Assembly (NCBI GenBank): GCA_020310875.1
Contig: CM035417.1
Location: 84,106,917 to 84,170,916 of the forward strand
Length of the DNA stretch: 64,000 bases
Source of the DNA: Ceratopteris richardii
Taxonomy: Eukaryota > Streptophyta > Polypodiopsida > Polypodiales > Pteridaceae
Reading direction: 5' to 3'
Of this stretch, positions 40,348-52,132 are shown one piece after another; position 1 is the stretch's first letter; every line of letters begins with the position of its first letter. The translations under genes and the position numbers were made by a program. The notes beneath the pieces were generated by a model. The model ran no database searches, was not told the origin of the DNA, and saw nothing but the letters and a program-made list of their open reading frames with translations.

Positions 40348-42241
40348 ATACACAATGCCTATGCATACAAACAAGTATGCATATGCATGCATATGCATAC
40401 AAGCATGCATATGCATACACACAAGCATGCATATGCATACAAGCATGCATATGCATACACACATACATGCATATGCATACAAGCATGCATATGCATACAA
40501 GCATGCATATGCATACAAGCATGCATATGCATACACACATGCATATGCATACACACATGCATACACACATACACATGCATACACACATACAAGCATGCAT
40601 ATGCATACACAAATGCATATGCATACACACATACATGCATATGCATACAAGCATGCATATGCATACAAGCATGCATATGCATACACACATGCATACACAC
40701 ATGCATACACACATGCATATGCATACACACATACACGCATACACGCATACACACATACACACATACACAATGCATGTGCATATGCATACACAAATGCATA
40801 TGCATACACACATGCATACACACATGCATACACACATGCATACACACATGCATACACACATACACAATGCATATGCATATGCATACACACATACATATGC
40901 ATACACAAATGCATATGCATACACACAAATGCATATGCATACACACAAATGCATATGCATACAAACAAGCATGCATATGCATACAAACAAGCATGCATAT
41001 GCATACACACATACATGCATATGCATACAAGCATGCATATGCATACACACATGCATATGCATACATACATACATGCATATGCATACAAGCATGCATATGC
41101 ATACACACATGCATATGCATACACACATACACATACACAAATGCACACATATACACACACACATACATGCATATGCATACAAGCATGCATATGCATACAC
41201 ACATGCATATGCATACACACATACACACATACACACACACACAAATGCATATGCATACACAAATTATATGCATACACACATACACACACACAAATGCACA
41301 CATATACACACACACACATACATGCATATGCATACACACATGCATATGCATACATACATACACACATACACAAACACACACACAAATGCATATGCATACA
41401 CACAAATGCATATGCATACACACAAATGCATATAAATACAAACATACATGCATATGCATATACACATACATGCATATGCATACAAGCATGCATATGCATA
41501 CACACATGCATATGCATACACACATACACACACACACAAATGCATATGCATACACAAATGCATATGCATACACACATACACACACACACACAAATGCATA
41601 TGCATACACAAATGCATATGCATACACACAAATGCATATGCATACACACAAATGCATATGCATACACACAAATGCATATGCATACACACAAATGCATATG
41701 CATACAAACATACATGCATATGCATACACACATACATGCATATGCATACACACATGCATATGCATACACACATACACACACACAAATGCATATGCATACA
41801 CAAATGCATATGAATACACACAAATGCATATGCATACACACAAATGCATATGCATACACAATGCATATGCATACAAACATACATGCATATGCATACACAC
41901 ATACATGCATATGCATACAAGCATGCATATGCATACAAACAAGCATGCATATGCATACACACATACATGCATATGCATGCATATGCATACACACATGCAT
42001 ACACACATGCATATGCATATACACAATCATATGCATACAAACATACATATGCATACACACATACACACATACATATGCATACACAAATGCATGTGCATAC
42101 ACACAAATGCATATGCATACAAACAAGCATGCATATGCATACACACATACATGCATATGCATACACACATACACACATACGCACATACACACATACACAC
42201 ACACAAATGCATATGCATACACAAAAGCATATGCATACACA
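40348..42241 (+). repeat. TGCATA/CACACA minisatellite array, right part
   Basis: About 1.9 kb of the same units as 12792-13432 (ATGCATATGCAT plus ACACACA, ACAAGC, ACAAACA or ACACACAAA spacers). With Gypsy B removed the array would be about 2.5 kb. Spacer length varies more in the second half (41120-42240), where pure CACACA runs grow. Very long open frames on both strands (up to about 700 codons) are artefacts of a stop-free repeat. Confidence 0.95.
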
Positions 42242-42776
42242 CATTGGATCAGATGGGATCTTCACATTCGATCAGATGGGATCTCCACGTACACCTTGGG
42301 GAGCGCATGACCATGACGACTCCAAAATATATCACATACATAATGGAGCTCCATCCATGGATGCAGCCGAGAAGTCAATGCGTCAGCGCATTCGACAACT
42401 TTTCTCCATAGAATTTGGGCATTCTGTAATGCTAAAATGGAGCAAACAGGATAGGGATTCTAAAAACAATATCACACAAATGATATATGAAGAGTACCGG
42501 CCAGCACCTGCGAATCCTATTGTGAGTTCGGAGTGGATTCAACATACGGCACGCGAGGTGATGTCTCATCAACAGTCGGAAGCTCGCAATGCTTTTAGAG
42601 CAGGCTTACCGAAGCCTGTGTGGTTAGATTTTCAAGAGTGGGAATCGATTCAGGATGAGCAACAACATACTCCTGATCAATATCATCAACAGAGAGATGC
42701 GGCGGCCACACATTTGGATACGGTTGGAACGTCGCATTTAGGTAGCGGCGGATACGACAGTATGCGCTACCAATTT
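42242..42776 (+). CDS. Unidentified exon, possibly of the CACTA element
   Basis: A non-repetitive frame continues out of the array and stays open to a good donor-like site (CAATTT|GTAAGTATC, GT at 42777). ATG at 42357 begins MDAAEKSMRQRIRQLFSIEF. Later come KWSKQDRDSKNNITQMIYEE, SSEWIQHTAREVMSHQQSEA and GLPKPVWLDFQEWESI, then a Gln/His-rich tail. Composition is balanced and protein-like. I do not recognise the family. The spacing of Trp, Glu and basic residues is loosely like plant En/Spm accessory proteins, and the position inside the presumed CACTA element fits that, but this is inference. Confidence 0.45.
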
Positions 42777-42808
42777 GTAAGTATCATGATCTATGGTGGG
42801 AATCAATA

Positions 42809-44488
42809 AACTATTCCAAGTGGAACCCTCATGGACTTTTTGTGCATGCCATTGCGCATGACATAGTGTTCGTGATGACATCTTTTTCTCACATGAAATA
42901 TCATGTTGAATATTTCTTGCAACTTTTGCTATTTGTGATGCATGTGCTCATTCCATTGCATATTTTCTATAGAATGTTCTATGGAAAAACTAGTTGAACA
43001 TTTCTACCAAATATTTCGATTGCAATAGACCATCCCCAAGGTCTTTGAAGTAAAAACATCTAGATCTATAATGTGGCCTCTCCATTCCTTGTGTACTAAA
43101 AATATCTATTGATCCATATTGATTCATAAAAATGCAGCATTTTTAAAAACAATTTGCTATGGATGGTCAATAAAATATACACATAATAATGAAAAACATA
43201 CTAAAAAATTAAGCAAAAGTTACTATGTAATGTGTACTATTGCTATCTCCCCATGGATGGATGAATGACTGTGTAAACTCCTTCAAAGTCACCTAGATTA
43301 ATTCTCCTTGGGAAATGTTAGTGCAAAATAGGCCCATCAAATGTAACAATTGCTCTAAGGATTACTAAACCTCCTTTAACTTGTAAATGAGAACAACTTG
43401 ACTATCATTGGCTATTGTAATTAAACATAGGTCTTTCCAGATCTTCCATTTTCCATCATCTGGACTATTCACATCTCTTTTAAAGAAACTTCGTGCATTC
43501 TTTTTGGTAAGTAAAACTTGTTGTAAAATCTCTTGAGAAACCATAATTCTTAAAAACTAAGAATACATGAACACCATGTACATTGCAAGCCATTGTGAAA
43601 AAATGTATCAAAAACCTGCACTCATAGAAAGAGGGACAACTTCTCATAGATGAAAACAATGACTTGGGATTCTAAAACCGCAAGTGTCAATGTACTCTAG
43701 CACATGTCTAGCACGTACTTTATCAACAGGTTCCACAGTGTTATGCATTACACTTTACAAATTACTATGAGTTCTAGTTTTTCACTCATGATTATATACA
43801 AGTTTTAGTGCTGTATTTTTGGAAGTTACTATGAGATATAGACGTGACTGATAAAGAAGTTTTGGCACAATATTTTTATAATATGTATCAGTTCAACATT
43901 CATTGCTATAGAGTGCTTACCTGCATAATTCATTTTGGGGTGAGACTTTTGTGTATTGCAGCACACGTGGTCGAAGTCCAAAGAAGCTCAAAGCAGAGCT
44001 TTGACAAGTTGTGCAGTGTGATGTAGCTGGAAATGGCTGCAAAGTGGAAAGTTGAAACATTAGTGAATTTGTCGATGGCACTGGAACCAAGTGATGGGCA
44101 CTCGAACTAGACGGCTTACAAGTTACAGGCAAGGGGAATAGAACGAGAAAAAAGTGGCAGCATTACTTATTAGAAAAGAACCTAGTTTTTAGGTTACAAG
44201 TTGCATGCTAGTTTCTCTGGTCGAAGAGCCATTGACATTTTTTTTTGTTAATTTTCTAAAAATCAGAGAGTTATTTTATTTACTGAATAGTTTTTAAAAT
44301 CAATGGAAAATATGCCAAATTGAGGCCCGAATAACGAAACGTTTTTTTGTAAAACGAAGGCATATGCAGGCTTTAGATATATAGGGACATACCCTAGCCA
44401 CTAACCATTCAGATTTTTCAAAATATAACTTTGCGTGAATGACCAGTCTTTATAGTAAATGGAAGAATCGCAGATAATGCATACCGAT

Positions 44489-44493
<5 letters not shown>
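42809..44493. other. Non-coding DNA, nothing recognised
   Basis: AT-rich sequence with no frame above 70 codons showing a known motif. It may include introns of the preceding exon. No CACTA right terminus, LTR or RNA gene was found by eye. Confidence 0.4.

Positions 44494-44582
<89 letters not shown>
44494..44582. repeat. (TA)44 microsatellite
   Basis: A perfect TA dinucleotide run of about 89 bp. Such runs can extrude cruciforms; the exact length is uncertain in any assembly. Confidence 0.95.
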
Positions 44583-44587
<5 letters not shown>

Positions 44588-46497
44588 CACATATGAATGA
44601 AAGCTAAACCTCAAATCGATGTCTGTCAAATGACATGTATTTTTTATCCATTGCTTTCATAGGACAGGTAAATTGGGATTTTGACCATCACTTATGGGAT
44701 ATAGCGCGCAAAGCTCGAGAGTTCACCAGCCATTTAGACCCCTCTTCAAAAAAAGAATTTCCCATAAGATCGATCGAAAGCCCCATCCTGTTGCCTATCC
44801 AAGGCGCAGTTCACGAGATCCAAGCAAGGAACATTTGAAGGAAGATGAAACAATAAAGATGGAGGTCGACTCATCACAATGCTCAATGGATGGATGAAGC
44901 TTATTACATAGCTAAGTATTTTCTGTTAATAATTATGTTTGATGTTTGTTGCACTAGCTTACCATTATTTTTGGAAATATTGGAAGCATGAGGTAGGACT
45001 TCAATTACTGAGCTAGTCCAAGTGCATATGCAAAGATAAGGTATTTTAAGCCTCGTAGAGATAAACATTCATGGTTTGAAAGGAATCTAAACACCTTAAG
45101 CATTTTCATGCACATATGTAATGAAAGAAGGAATGATTGTGCATTTGTCTTCATAAACATTGGTTTTAATGCACATCTTAAGATTCTCCCTTATCAAAAC
45201 AATTTCTAGATGCATTATATTATGTGCACACAAAGGATCATCTAAGCATAATGCATGTTATACATGCATTTGCATGTGGGTATATGCATGGACTTTCGGA
45301 TTCACTTATTATTTTCTTACATAATGAAAATAATTAAGTGAACAATATGCAATAGGTAGTTTACTTAGAAGCAAGAAATTTACAAAAGGGAAATTTAAGG
45401 TATTTGCAAAAAATTATATTAGCTAAATTTTTGCAAGGCATATACCTAGAGTTTCCTTTCTAGAGTGACACCATGCTTAATGTAAAACCATACATTAAGT
45501 AACGAGTATGTCTTGTTCATTAATGAAGTAAACCTAAGTAGGAAAATCTCTTACCAAGTCAATGGTAAGGAAGAATGGAATTGATCGAATACCCGAATAC
45601 ATCTAAGTTCTTCAATAACTTAGAAAAATTCTCCGAGTCAAATCTTTCAACACAATTTTTAGCCTCAAGCAATGTATACATGAAAATATATAAGTTCTTC
45701 TTAGAAAGTTTTTGCGGCAAAGTATTTCTTTTGGTATAATCCAAATATCATGTATACACAACTATTAGAGAACCTAACATTTTCAATAAGAGATATTTAG
45801 AGATGGTTCCAAAACAAGCTTTTGATGAGATATCTTAAGAAGATGGCACCCAAATACATAAAATGTCATCAATGACAGAGATGATATCCCTCGAAAGTTT
45901 TTTGGGGCACACTCTTTAAAGTACAATAGGACATGGTAGTCCTATATTTGGAAAAAGGGATCACTAGATGTTGGTTAAAAATTAGAACATAGTCACAAAC
46001 ATCTCAGCTAGATGTTTTAGTTAGCCTCAATTTAAAGAGACTTCTCAAAGTCTTGAACTAGCGAGTGATCTACCTATTTTGCTAGGGCCATGCACAATTA
46101 GTGCATGGAAATAGACCCATTAGAAAAATAGCAGGAGAGTCATAGAATCCACCTACTTCATATGTTTGTGCTATGGATGCATAGTTTGCACATGACAAAA
46201 CATTGAATTAGGAAGAGATGTTTTAATTCACCCTTGTCATTCTTTCCATACTTTGTGCTTGATTTAGTGTTTCATGTGCAAAGCTAAGTAGTGTTAGAAT
46301 GATTTGGGCAAGGTTTATCCCACAAATGGATTCCCTTCTTTTGGGATCGAGTAAGGGATAGAATCCCCATCTAATAGAGAGGTGAATCAGACAGATGAAG
46401 ACCATGATCAACGAGACCAATCATGGTGCGTGGGGGAATACTCCACATATTATACCTACACACATTTTTGAGCATGAAAATGTTTAAGGGGGGAGAA
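44583..46497. other. AT-rich non-coding DNA, probable eroded element interior
   Basis: No intact gene is seen. The last part ends in a purine tract AAGGGGGGAGAA (46486-46497) next to TGTTGTATAAC, so this stretch is probably the eroded interior of an LTR element whose 3' LTR follows. Coding motifs are too decayed to name the superfamily. Confidence 0.4.
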
Positions 46498-47277
46498 TGT
46501 TGTATAACTATGGGTCAAAGTGGCCAAAGACATGGGTTTTGAGTGTCCAAAACCATGTTGAGAACCCTTGGAGATTATTGGGAAATCCTTGGAAACGTGT
46601 CTCCAATAGTATGGTTTGAATCCTTAAGCTATCTGGATTTATTTACTCCCAGTTCAAAGGTTTTGACCCATAGGATTGATATTTCCTAAGGTTATGGTAT
46701 TTAACCCTTAGGGAGGCCTCTCAAGCCTTGCGACTTGTACGTACAATCTTGGGAGAAGTCCTTTTCAAATCCATGTGAATGCCATGTGATTCCATGTGAT
46801 TTTCAAGGTTAGAAGGCCTTGGATTAGCATCCATGTGCATGGGACACTTGGCAAGCTCTCCTCACATTTCCCCCCTTGGCCTTGAGGTATATATATGGGT
46901 GGAGTTGGTTGGGAAGATACATTTGTCTCTCATACCTTGTGGCCTTAGTCTTGTTAGATTATTATTACGTTGACCTTGCTAGGTTTGCTTAGAATAGTTA
47001 CTTTACAACAAACCATCAGGTAGTTATGGGAGTTAGCTTTCTTAAAAGCTCATGACCTAAGGATTTATGAATATGCAAAAATCTTTTTGAGTAAAAATTA
47101 TGGTTAGGGTTTTCTTGCATTTTTGGACTCTGATGACAAAGTATTATATAGCAAATGAAAGCTCTCCTCAAGTACTATCTCATGAGCTAATAATAATTTT
47201 TGACATTCTATGACCAAAATTTGGCAAAGTACCAAAAATTAGGGTTGTTGGAAATTAGGGGTTTGTGCTATCTTGAC
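46498..47277 (+). mobile_element. LTR-like block after a polypurine tract (end uncertain)
   Basis: It begins TGTTGTATAACTATGG right after AAGGGGGGAGAA and contains a TATA box (GGTATATATATGGG, near 46885), as in a U3 promoter. A possible end is GCTATCTTGACA near 47277, but no second copy is in the window, so the right boundary is a guess. Confidence 0.5.
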
Positions 47278-47779
47278 ATTGATTTCAATAGTCTGAGCTC
47301 TTGCTTCTTGAGGCGAGAGCATAGGTTCCACCTAGGCTAGTTGTGGCTGATATGTAATGGGCCTTAGGCTAGTTCAAGACTAGTCTCTTTAAAACCTTCA
47401 AGCCGTCATTGTTGTATCACCTTTGGGTAGTTTGAACCCCTACTTTATGCAATATGGGAGTTTTGTTAGAAAAATAATGATCAAGAGGATTAATGCAGTA
47501 GAATTGGATTGTCGGGTAGAGTAAAGAGAGGCAAAACACACTAAAAGAACTATGCATAGATAGATAGATAGAGAGAGATAGAGAACTCAATTTCCCAAAT
47601 AATAATGTATTTACAACGATGATACTATCCACCCATGTGCTCCCACTATGGAGCTTCAATGAAAATCTAAATAGACTCTAGATGAAGGGCTTTATAGTGT
47701 GCATAACCTCAGTAATCCGGTCTGCCTAATCCATTGATTTAGGCATGATCTCCAAGATCACCTATTGCTATGTTTTAGG

Positions 47780-48527
47780 CATAACCGTCGGGATCATGTA
47801 TAATTTTGGAACATCCCAAATTACATAATTACCAAACTCAGTAGATCTTCGAACAAAACTTAGACCACCGAACAAACCTAGACCACCGAGCTGGTAACCA
47901 AAACTTCCAAACAAGTTGATTACCAAACTACTCACCATAATTCCTATAATTCCTATCATTGTCTATTTGCTAAATTTTGACACCCAAAGGTCTTGTTTCC
48001 AATTGATGACATCATTGATGATACCATCAACTTGTAACCACCCTTGAAGTACCCTTGGGAAACCTATATAAGGAGGGGTTAGCCACATGCATACTCAGTC
48101 TTGCCAATACCATCCTTAGAAGCTCAAGGAGTCATGACTGCCAAGTAAGTACTCTCCAAGTTCTAGTTCTAGTTCTTGTCTTATTCCTTGTTCCAGTCTT
48201 GTCTAGTCTAGTTCTTAGACATTTTTTCTTGTCCTCTTGTAATCTCATAGTACGAGATCTTGTCAAGTTATTTCCTATATCTAGTTCATATCCCTGAAGG
48301 GAATTCTTATAATCTTGATATCTTCTTTCATATTTATTATCCCCTGGGATCTCGTGTATCATCTCTAGTCAAGTTATTCATACCTATTAGACCCTTGTTG
48401 TGGGATGTCTTGTATCAATCACATATTCTTGTATATTTTTCCTATGTGGTTGTTCTTGTAATCATAAGTATATTTCCAAAATCTTATCTAGTGTAGTCAG
48501 AGAGCACAATCTAGTGCTCCTGTGACA
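47780..48527 (+). mobile_element. 5' LTR-like region of Gypsy D
   Basis: The 3' boundary GCTCCTGTGACA at 48527 is followed by TTTGGCAAGACTACC, a plausible primer site, and by a gag ATG at 48562. CCTATATAAGGAGG (about 48062-48075) is a TATA box. The left boundary is not determined. Positions 47840-47950 are similar to 58280-58370, so both may be copies of one LTR family. Confidence 0.5.
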
Positions 48528-48561
48528 TTTGGCAAGACTACCTTCATCAAGGCTAGGCACC

Positions 48562-49303
48562 ATGGAGATTATTCGTGAAGAAATGCTTTTTGCACTTAAA
48601 TTTATTCAACAACAAATCCAAGAGATACCAAAAAACCAACAAAAGATTCAATAGGAGAATATTCAAGATGCAATTATAGAACTTCAAAGGCAAATCCAAG
48701 AGCTGCAGATCATTGTAAATCAATCTTTTTCAAGTACTCCCATGACAACTAACATGAAGAAAAGTCCAAAAGTGAGCATGCCTGAAAAATTTGATGGGAC
48801 AAGATCAAAGTTTCGAGGATTTGTGCAACAGGTGAAGTTATTCATAAGGATGCAATCAGACAGGTGCCCAGATGATGCTTCTCAAGTAGAAATCATAGGA
48901 ACTATATTATGTGGTCTTGCTCTTTCATGGTTTGCACCTATCGTTGAGAAGGATATGGATATATTGCATGATTTCAAGGCCTTTATTTGAGATTTCATAT
49001 CTTTGTTTGGAGATACCAATTGTTCACATGTTGTCGAAAACAAAGCTAAGGAAGCTACATCAAGGAAATAGCCGTGCGTCTACCTATGCATCAAAATTCA
49101 AAAAAATCATTTCTAATCTCACATGGCATGAGGATTATTTTATCACCCAATTTCGATGGGGCTTACGTGATGATGTCAAGGACCTCATGTTAACTATGCC
49201 CAAGGTAAATACTTTGAATGAATTCATGAATCAAGCAATTGAGTGTGAGAATAGATTGTTTGAGAGAAAGCAAGAGAAGAAGATTTATGTTCACGATCGA
49301 TAG
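48562..49303 (+). pseudogene. Gypsy D Gag relic
   Basis: ATG at 48562, a coiled, Gln-rich N-terminus with an in-frame TAG at about 48652, then a Ty3/Gypsy gag domain: MPEKFDGTRSKFRGFVQQV, ILCGLALSWFAPIVEKD. A stop at 48988 and a frameshift follow, then YASKFKKIISNLTWHE, RWGLRDDVKDLM and AIECENRLFERK. The relic ends where the LTR of Gypsy-A copy iii begins (49359), which probably inserted into it. Confidence 0.85.
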
Positions 49304-49358
49304 TACAAGTTTACCTCAGTTCCTCAATAACATATGTTGGAAGAATCTCAACCAAAAC

Positions 49359-49992
49359 TGTTGGAAGTAGTCAAGGTAGTCAAGGCATTACAAGACAGAG
49401 GCCGGACGTAAAGAGTCAGAGCAAAGAGAAGGACCAAGTAGGCAAAGCAGTCAAAGAAGATCTGGCAATTAGGCCATACAATTTTTCCAAAAATGAATCC
49501 TTTTTAATAGTGATTTTCATCACTACATGAACATTGTAAATACCATTTTTGGTAGATTAAACTCCATTTTGTTCAATCCGAGGAGTCCTCGAGCTTGAGG
49601 AGTATTAGAAGTAGCTATAGACTTCATTTGAGCCCTCAAATAAGCCCTGGAACCTAATTTTTAACTAGGTTGGACGCTAGGTTTGGACAGGGCCAAAGCT
49701 AGTCAAAACTATAAAAATAGCTAGAGAGCTCATTTTTGGGGTTAGCTTGTTAGATTTTTGAGCTATTGTAAGAGACTTTTTGAGTAATACAAAGAACTCC
49801 ATTGCTCCTCTGTTTGTTCTTGCCTTGTGTGCACGTGTGTGTGTGTATGTGTGTACATGCTTGTGTGCTTCTCACTCATGCACTTGTGCCATCACTTGGT
49901 CATTGTCACATACTAGTCCTCATGTCTCCACAGATTGACAATTATGAGGTGGATCTCCTCAGATTGGTACTTCCCATTGTGCTAGAGTGACA
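49359..49992 (+). repeat. 5' LTR of Gypsy-A copy iii (634 bp)
   Basis: TGTTGGAAGTAGTC to GAGTGACA. Landmarks match the Gypsy A LTR in order: the GCAAAGCAGTCAAAGAAGATC region, the CCGAGGAGTCCTCGAGCTTG block, ACTATAAAAATAGC, the GT-rich stretch and the primer site TGGCATTGTTGTCGGGG at 50000. It is strongly diverged, mainly by C-to-T and G-to-A changes. Confidence 0.9.
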
Positions 49993-49999
49993 CCAAATT

Positions 50000-50484
50000 T
50001 GGCATTGTTGTCGGGGAGAGAGCTTCGAGGATGAGCATGTGATGGTAAGATGTGGAGTCGTGACATTGGAGTCATAGGTATTTCCTTCACTTTTCTCTAT
50101 TTTCTTTTATATTCTTCACCATCACCATCCTCACCATCTCCCACCTCCATCTCCACCTTAGCAAAATTTTCAGTTTTTTGTTCATATCACCTTCCCCACC
50201 TCATTTCCCTCATTTTCACTTGTGTGTGAGAGAGAGTGAGAGAGAGCTATTTTGCTTGCTATTTTCGTGCGCTTTTGAGTGTTTCTTGCAGGTTTTGGTT
50301 GCATCATCATCTCTAACAGCTTGCGTCGGTACAAAAAATGTATGCATGTGTCCCGAGGCATTGAGCTCTGTCAATTATGGTTGAAAAAAAATCAACATTT
50401 AGGTAAAAATAAGTGCACAAACACAATCTAGGGACCTTGCACATCACAAACCCATAAAAATTTCTAAGAAACCATACCACACCT
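50000..50484 (+). other. Leader of copy iii, joined directly to the extra ORF
   Basis: The primer site, the CACCATC-rich stretch, the GA-rich leader and a region like 16500-16690 of Gypsy A are present. Near 50470 the sequence passes directly into the equivalent of about 27895 in Gypsy A. The TCGCGA array, gag and pol (about 11 kb) are absent. Confidence 0.85.
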
Positions 50485-52132
50485 GTGGGCAAGACATCTC
50501 ATTGGTTTAGCAAAGTAGTAGGACCATTGGGCGAAGGATCATACCTTTGGGAAGGAGAGCTAGAACACAATGACAAGTGGGGCAAATATCAATTCTTTAC
50601 ACAGGAATTCAAAAAGTTACAAAATACAGAAGCACTACGCCCTATATGGCAGAAAGCAGGATTGGACACATACTTCGGTGCGCATCTCCCAAAGCCTGAC
50701 TTTATGAGATGCTACTATCTTGCTAACACCTTGACACGGAGCAAGCATCCATGAGGTTCGAGCATGTTTGTACTCCCATCTCTAACAAGTGGAAATGAGC
50801 TCAAGAGGTTTAAGTTAACCAACAACTTAGTGTGAGAAGCCCTAGACATGAGAGGCATGCATATACCTACAGAGAAGGAGGTCCTTATACCCGATAACAT
50901 GAAGAATCAAAGCCTTACCAAGCTCAAGGATATGGTGGCCATGACGCCGAACATCGTAGTTCACTTGAGAATGTGCATGCAACATTTTGCATTTCCAGCA
51001 CAAGATAGGTTCATTATGCCACCTAAGAAGCTTTGGTTTAGCTTATAACTTGCAAAGACATAGAACCTCACCATCAGCCTACCCCAGTGGATCATCAACT
51101 AGATACACTTGGCTCATAAGAGATGGCCATGTAAATCAATATTGTATGGATGTTGCACTTTGACAAGAATCATTTACAAATGTTTAGGTTATGACATTCC
51201 TATTCAAAGGGCCCTAATGTGGAATAGAATGCAACAGTTCAAAGGCCAAGCATCAAATGGACCCCCTTCCAAGAGGATGAGAAGGACTGTACAAGTACCT
51301 TGTGCTCAACCCCATGAAGCAACATTAATCTCGGATGTCACCCCCTCACCTTGAAGGATCAGGCCATTCACATTACGACTACCATGGAAAAGCTCTAAAG
51401 GTCCCAATCTGGTATTTCTTCCCTTTCCCACGGATCTAGAATTCCCTGGAGCAGCACCCTTGGAAGAGCTCACCAATGAAGACTTTGAGCAGATTTTAAA
51501 GGAAGTGAATCTTGAAGTAGAAGAAGAACAACAAGTGGAAGAAGCTCCACTACAAGGAACAACATCACAGGTACTCGTTACCACTGTTGATGTGGGGAAA
51601 GAAGAGGATGAAGACGATGTAGAAGATGAAGAATCTGAAGAAGGTGAGGAAGGGCATGAAGAAAGATATCGAGATGAGCAGCAAGGAGTAACAAAACTCG
51701 TAGGTGCTCTTGCATACATAGCCTAGTTGCAAAGGTTATACGACACGATTAGAGTAGTGCAAGAGAGGCACAAAATTTCCTTTGCATCATGCCAAGCCCT
51801 AATAGAACAAATGTTAGCAGATGAAGGAGTGGACCTGAAATTCATCACTTCCCTCCAACTATTGTCTGAATCCTTGGGAGTTCAGGAGGCTATCTATATA
51901 GCCATTCGACAATCTGTCTGATATGACCAATGTAGAGTGGATACATGACCAGGAGTATGAAAAAATATATGAATACCACTAACTGAACCCGCAGCTACCA
52001 TAGAGCTGACAATTATCCCAACACTCACCATTGATCTCACTACAGAAACCTTTTTACAGACATCACCAATCTCACCCCAAGACCCTCCATCTCCTCCATC
52101 TTCCCCACCCCACCACCAACCACTATAGAAAC
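50485..52132 (+). pseudogene. Extra ORF of copy iii, first part
   Basis: Closely follows the Gypsy A extra ORF: GKTSHWFSKVVGPLGEGSYL, RPIWQKAGLDTYF, MHIPTEKEVLIPD, HLRMCMQHFAFPAQDRF, then the acidic run and LYDTIRVVQERHK. Stops at about 50752, 50833, 51046, 51352, 51724 and 51919 disable it. The copia insertion begins at 52133. Confidence 0.9.

Noticed and set aside
40237..42411. Reading frames of 300-720 codons on both strands made of Met-His-Thr, Cys-Ile or Val-Cys-Met repeats
   Set aside because: The TGCATA/CACACA array has no stop codons in several frames. The composition is that of the simple repeat, with overlapping frames on both strands, so these are not genes. Only the non-repetitive part after 42241 was kept.
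43844..44838. Several 60-70 codon frames
   Set aside because: No motif, no good start context, and one is a translation of the TA microsatellite.
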